In this document: in pieces, positions 12,757 to 14,271 of the stretch | Layout: each line of letters begins with the position of its first letter | Position numbering within the stretch: the first letter of the stretch is position 1 | Assembly: GCA_900756495.1 (NCBI GenBank) | Contig: CAAEKI010000074.1 | Span: 1-14,271 of the forward strand | Direction of reading: 5' to 3' | DNA length: 14,271 bases | From: an uncultured Oscillospiraceae bacterium | Lineage (GTDB): Bacteria > Bacillota > Clostridia > Oscillospirales > Oscillospiraceae | Program-made: the position numbers and the translations under genes | Notes under the pieces: model-generated | Database searches by the model: none | Told to the model about the DNA's origin: nothing | The model's input: only the letters and a program-made list of their open reading frames with translations

Positions 12757-14271
12757 TTGGAGGTTCTGGAGGCACTGAAAACCTATTTTGGTTACGCGGA
12801 TTTCCGCCCTGGACAGGCAGAAATCGTCTCTGCAGTCCTGTCCGGGCGGGACGTGGCAGCGGTTATGCCCACGGGAGCGGGAAAATCCCTGTGCTTTCAG
12901 CTCCCCGCTCTGCTCCTGCCCGGAATCTCTCTGGTCATCTCTCCCCTTATTTCACTGATGAAGGATCAGGTGGCTGCACTGGTTCAAGCCGGGGTTCCCG
13001 CCGCTTTCTTCAACAGCTCCCTCACCGAACGGCAGTACACCGTGGCGCTGGAGCGCGCCAAAGCAGGGCGCTATAAGATCATCTATGTGGCCCCTGAGCG
13101 GCTGGAGACCGAGCGGTTTCTGGACTTTGCGCGCAGGGCCGAGATCTCTCTCCTGGCTGTAGATGAGGCCCACTGCGTCTCTCAGTGGGGGCAGGATTTT
13201 CGGCCCCACTATCTTCAGATCCCTGCATTTGCAGACAGGCTGCGCCGCCGCCCGGTGGTAGCCGCCTTCACCGCCACGGCTACCGCGCAGGTCCGCTCCG
13301 ACATCAGAGAACTGTTGGCTCTCCGCTCTCCCCTGGAGGTGGTCACCGGCTTTGACCGGTCTAACCTGTATTTCGAGGTCCGCCGGGGCAGCGCGGCCGA
13401 AAAGCGGCGCTGGCTGGGAGAGATCACGGTCCGGCACAGGGGGGAGTGCGGTATCATTTACTGTGCCACCCGCAGGAGTGTAGAGGCCGTTTGTGACCTG
13501 CTCCGCCGGACAGGTGTCCCCGCCACTCGCTACCACGCCGGCTTGGATCGTGAAGAGCGCCAGCGCAACCAGGAGGATTTCCTCTATGATCGTTCTCCCG
13601 TTATGGTGGCCACCAACGCCTTTGGAATGGGAATCGACAAGTCCAATGTGCGATATGTGGTTCACTATAATATGCCTCGTGATATGGAGAGCTATTACCA
13701 GGAGGCAGGCCGCGCCGGGCGCGATGGCGAACATTCCGAGTGTATTCTTCTCTATAGCAAGGGAGACGAGGGCACCGCCCGCTATTTGATTGAACAGGAT
13801 CGTGAAAATGAAACCCTGGATGCGGAAACCCTGGCCCGCATCAAAGAGAGAGACTACCAGCGGCTGCATGTTATGACATCTTACTGCCACACCTCCGGCT
13901 GTCTGCGGAGTTTTATCCTCCGTTATTTTGGGGAGCGCGGAGAGGCAGCCTGCGGGAATTGCGGAAACTGCATTCAGGATACGGAGGATATGGATATCAC
14001 CCGCGAGGCCAGAGCAATCCTCTCCTGCGTGGGAGAGACCGGACAGCGCTTTGGCGCGGGCCTTCTCAGCGATGTTCTCCGTGGCCGGAGGACCCAGAGG
14101 GTCACCCAGTGGCAGCTTGAGGAAACCGAGCACTTCGGCGCCCTGAAGCAGTGCAAAAAAGCTTGGATTGACGCCTGCATCCAGGTTCTCCTGGCACAGG
14201 AACTGTTGGTCCAGCGCGAGGGCCCATATCCCGTGCTGGCTCTGAGCGAGGCGGCCGGCCCGATATTAGAC
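12757..14271 (+). CDS. recQ: ATP-dependent DNA helicase RecQ (3' end beyond the window)
   Basis: 3'-to-5' SF2 DNA helicase for recombination and replication-fork repair; 505 codons are visible and the frame is open at the right edge. Order of motifs: FGYADFRPGQ (11-20, motif 0), Walker A PTGAGKS (38-44), DEAH (136-139) within the RecQ-specific aromatic-rich loop HCVSQWGQDFRPHY, TATAT (motif III), then the second RecA fold with NAFGMGIDKSNVRYVVHY and QEAGRAGRDG (motif VI). The zinc-binding part follows, with a Cys before LRSFILRYFGERGE and then CGNCGNC, and the RQC winged helix begins near the edge; any HRDC domain is outside. I choose TTG 12757, with GGGGAGG 9 nt upstream. ATG 12739 is in frame and would add six residues, but it overlaps that site and lies at the very start of the transcript. 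Confidence 0.96.
   Translation, partial: MEVLEALKTYFGYADFRPGQAEIVSAVLSGRDVAAVMPTGAGKSLCFQLPALLLPGISLVISPLISLMKDQVAALVQAGVPAAFFNSSLTERQYTVALERAKAGRYKIIYVAPERLETERFLDFARRAEISLLAVDEAHCVSQWGQDFRPHYLQIPAFADRLRRRPVVAAFTATATAQVRSDIRELLALRSPLEVVTGFDRSNLYFEVRRGSAAEKRRWLGEITVRHRGECGIIYCATRRSVEAVCDLLRRTGVPATRYHAGLDREERQRNQEDFLYDRSPVMVATNAFGMGIDKSNVRYVVHYNMPRDMESYYQEAGRAGRDGEHSECILLYSKGDEGTARYLIEQDRENETLDAETLARIKERDYQRLHVMTSYCHTSGCLRSFILRYFGERGEAACGNCGNCIQDTEDMDITREARAILSCVGETGQRFGAGLLSDVLRGRRTQRVTQWQLEETEHFGALKQCKKAWIDACIQVLLAQELLVQREGPYPVLALSEAAGPILD

Overview
The window looks like chromosome from a GC-rich, endospore-forming clostridial Firmicute, probably Oscillospiraceae-like (Flavonifractor / Oscillibacter / Intestinimonas type). 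The lineage is inferred from three things: both dipicolinate synthase subunits, a SleB-type cortex/cell-wall hydrolase, and sigma-A promoters near consensus combined with GC-rich codon use. No phage, transposase, tRNA, rRNA or CRISPR array was seen.

Left part (1-4740). A minus-strand operon encodes a protein of about 577 residues followed by a family-5 (peptide/nickel type) ABC-transporter lipoprotein; a divergent LysR regulator (3779-4651, +) lies upstream. The first gene is interrupted by an in-frame TGA at 3164-3166. It reads NGC-(UGA)-GAC, a variant of the UGSC selenoprotein motif. The TGA is followed 11 nt later by a 6-bp stem with a 6-nt loop in the bacterial SECIS position, so I call one selenoprotein and not two hypothetical ORFs. 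It appears to fuse the UGSC domain to the 'GWTDGLP' domain that I recall as its usual separate partner. The 303-bp divergent region holds a good promoter for each side and a perfect inverted repeat between them.

Middle part (4737-9844). A DUF1848 protein carries a radical-SAM-like Cys cluster at its C-terminus. Eukaryotic-type NADP isocitrate dehydrogenase (icd, minus) is divergent from a MATE efflux pump (plus). About 420 bp of non-coding DNA after the pump is dense in inverted repeats, some mutually exclusive. A TIGR04255-family gene follows, between two strong hairpin terminators.

Right part (9845-14271). A secreted SleB-type cell-wall hydrolase (minus) is divergent from dpaA-dpaB (plus), which make the spore-core chelator dipicolinate. 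A sigma-K-like promoter precedes dpaA. Convergent to dpaB is a stand-alone non-coding RNA gene of about 196 nt with its own sigma-A promoter and terminator; its fold resembles 6S RNA, but this is not proven. Divergent from it is recQ, which runs off the right edge.

The best candidate for something new is the UGSC-type selenoprotein fusion with its SECIS, dedicated binding protein and LysR regulator: possibly a small selenium-dependent uptake/redox pathway with unknown substrate.
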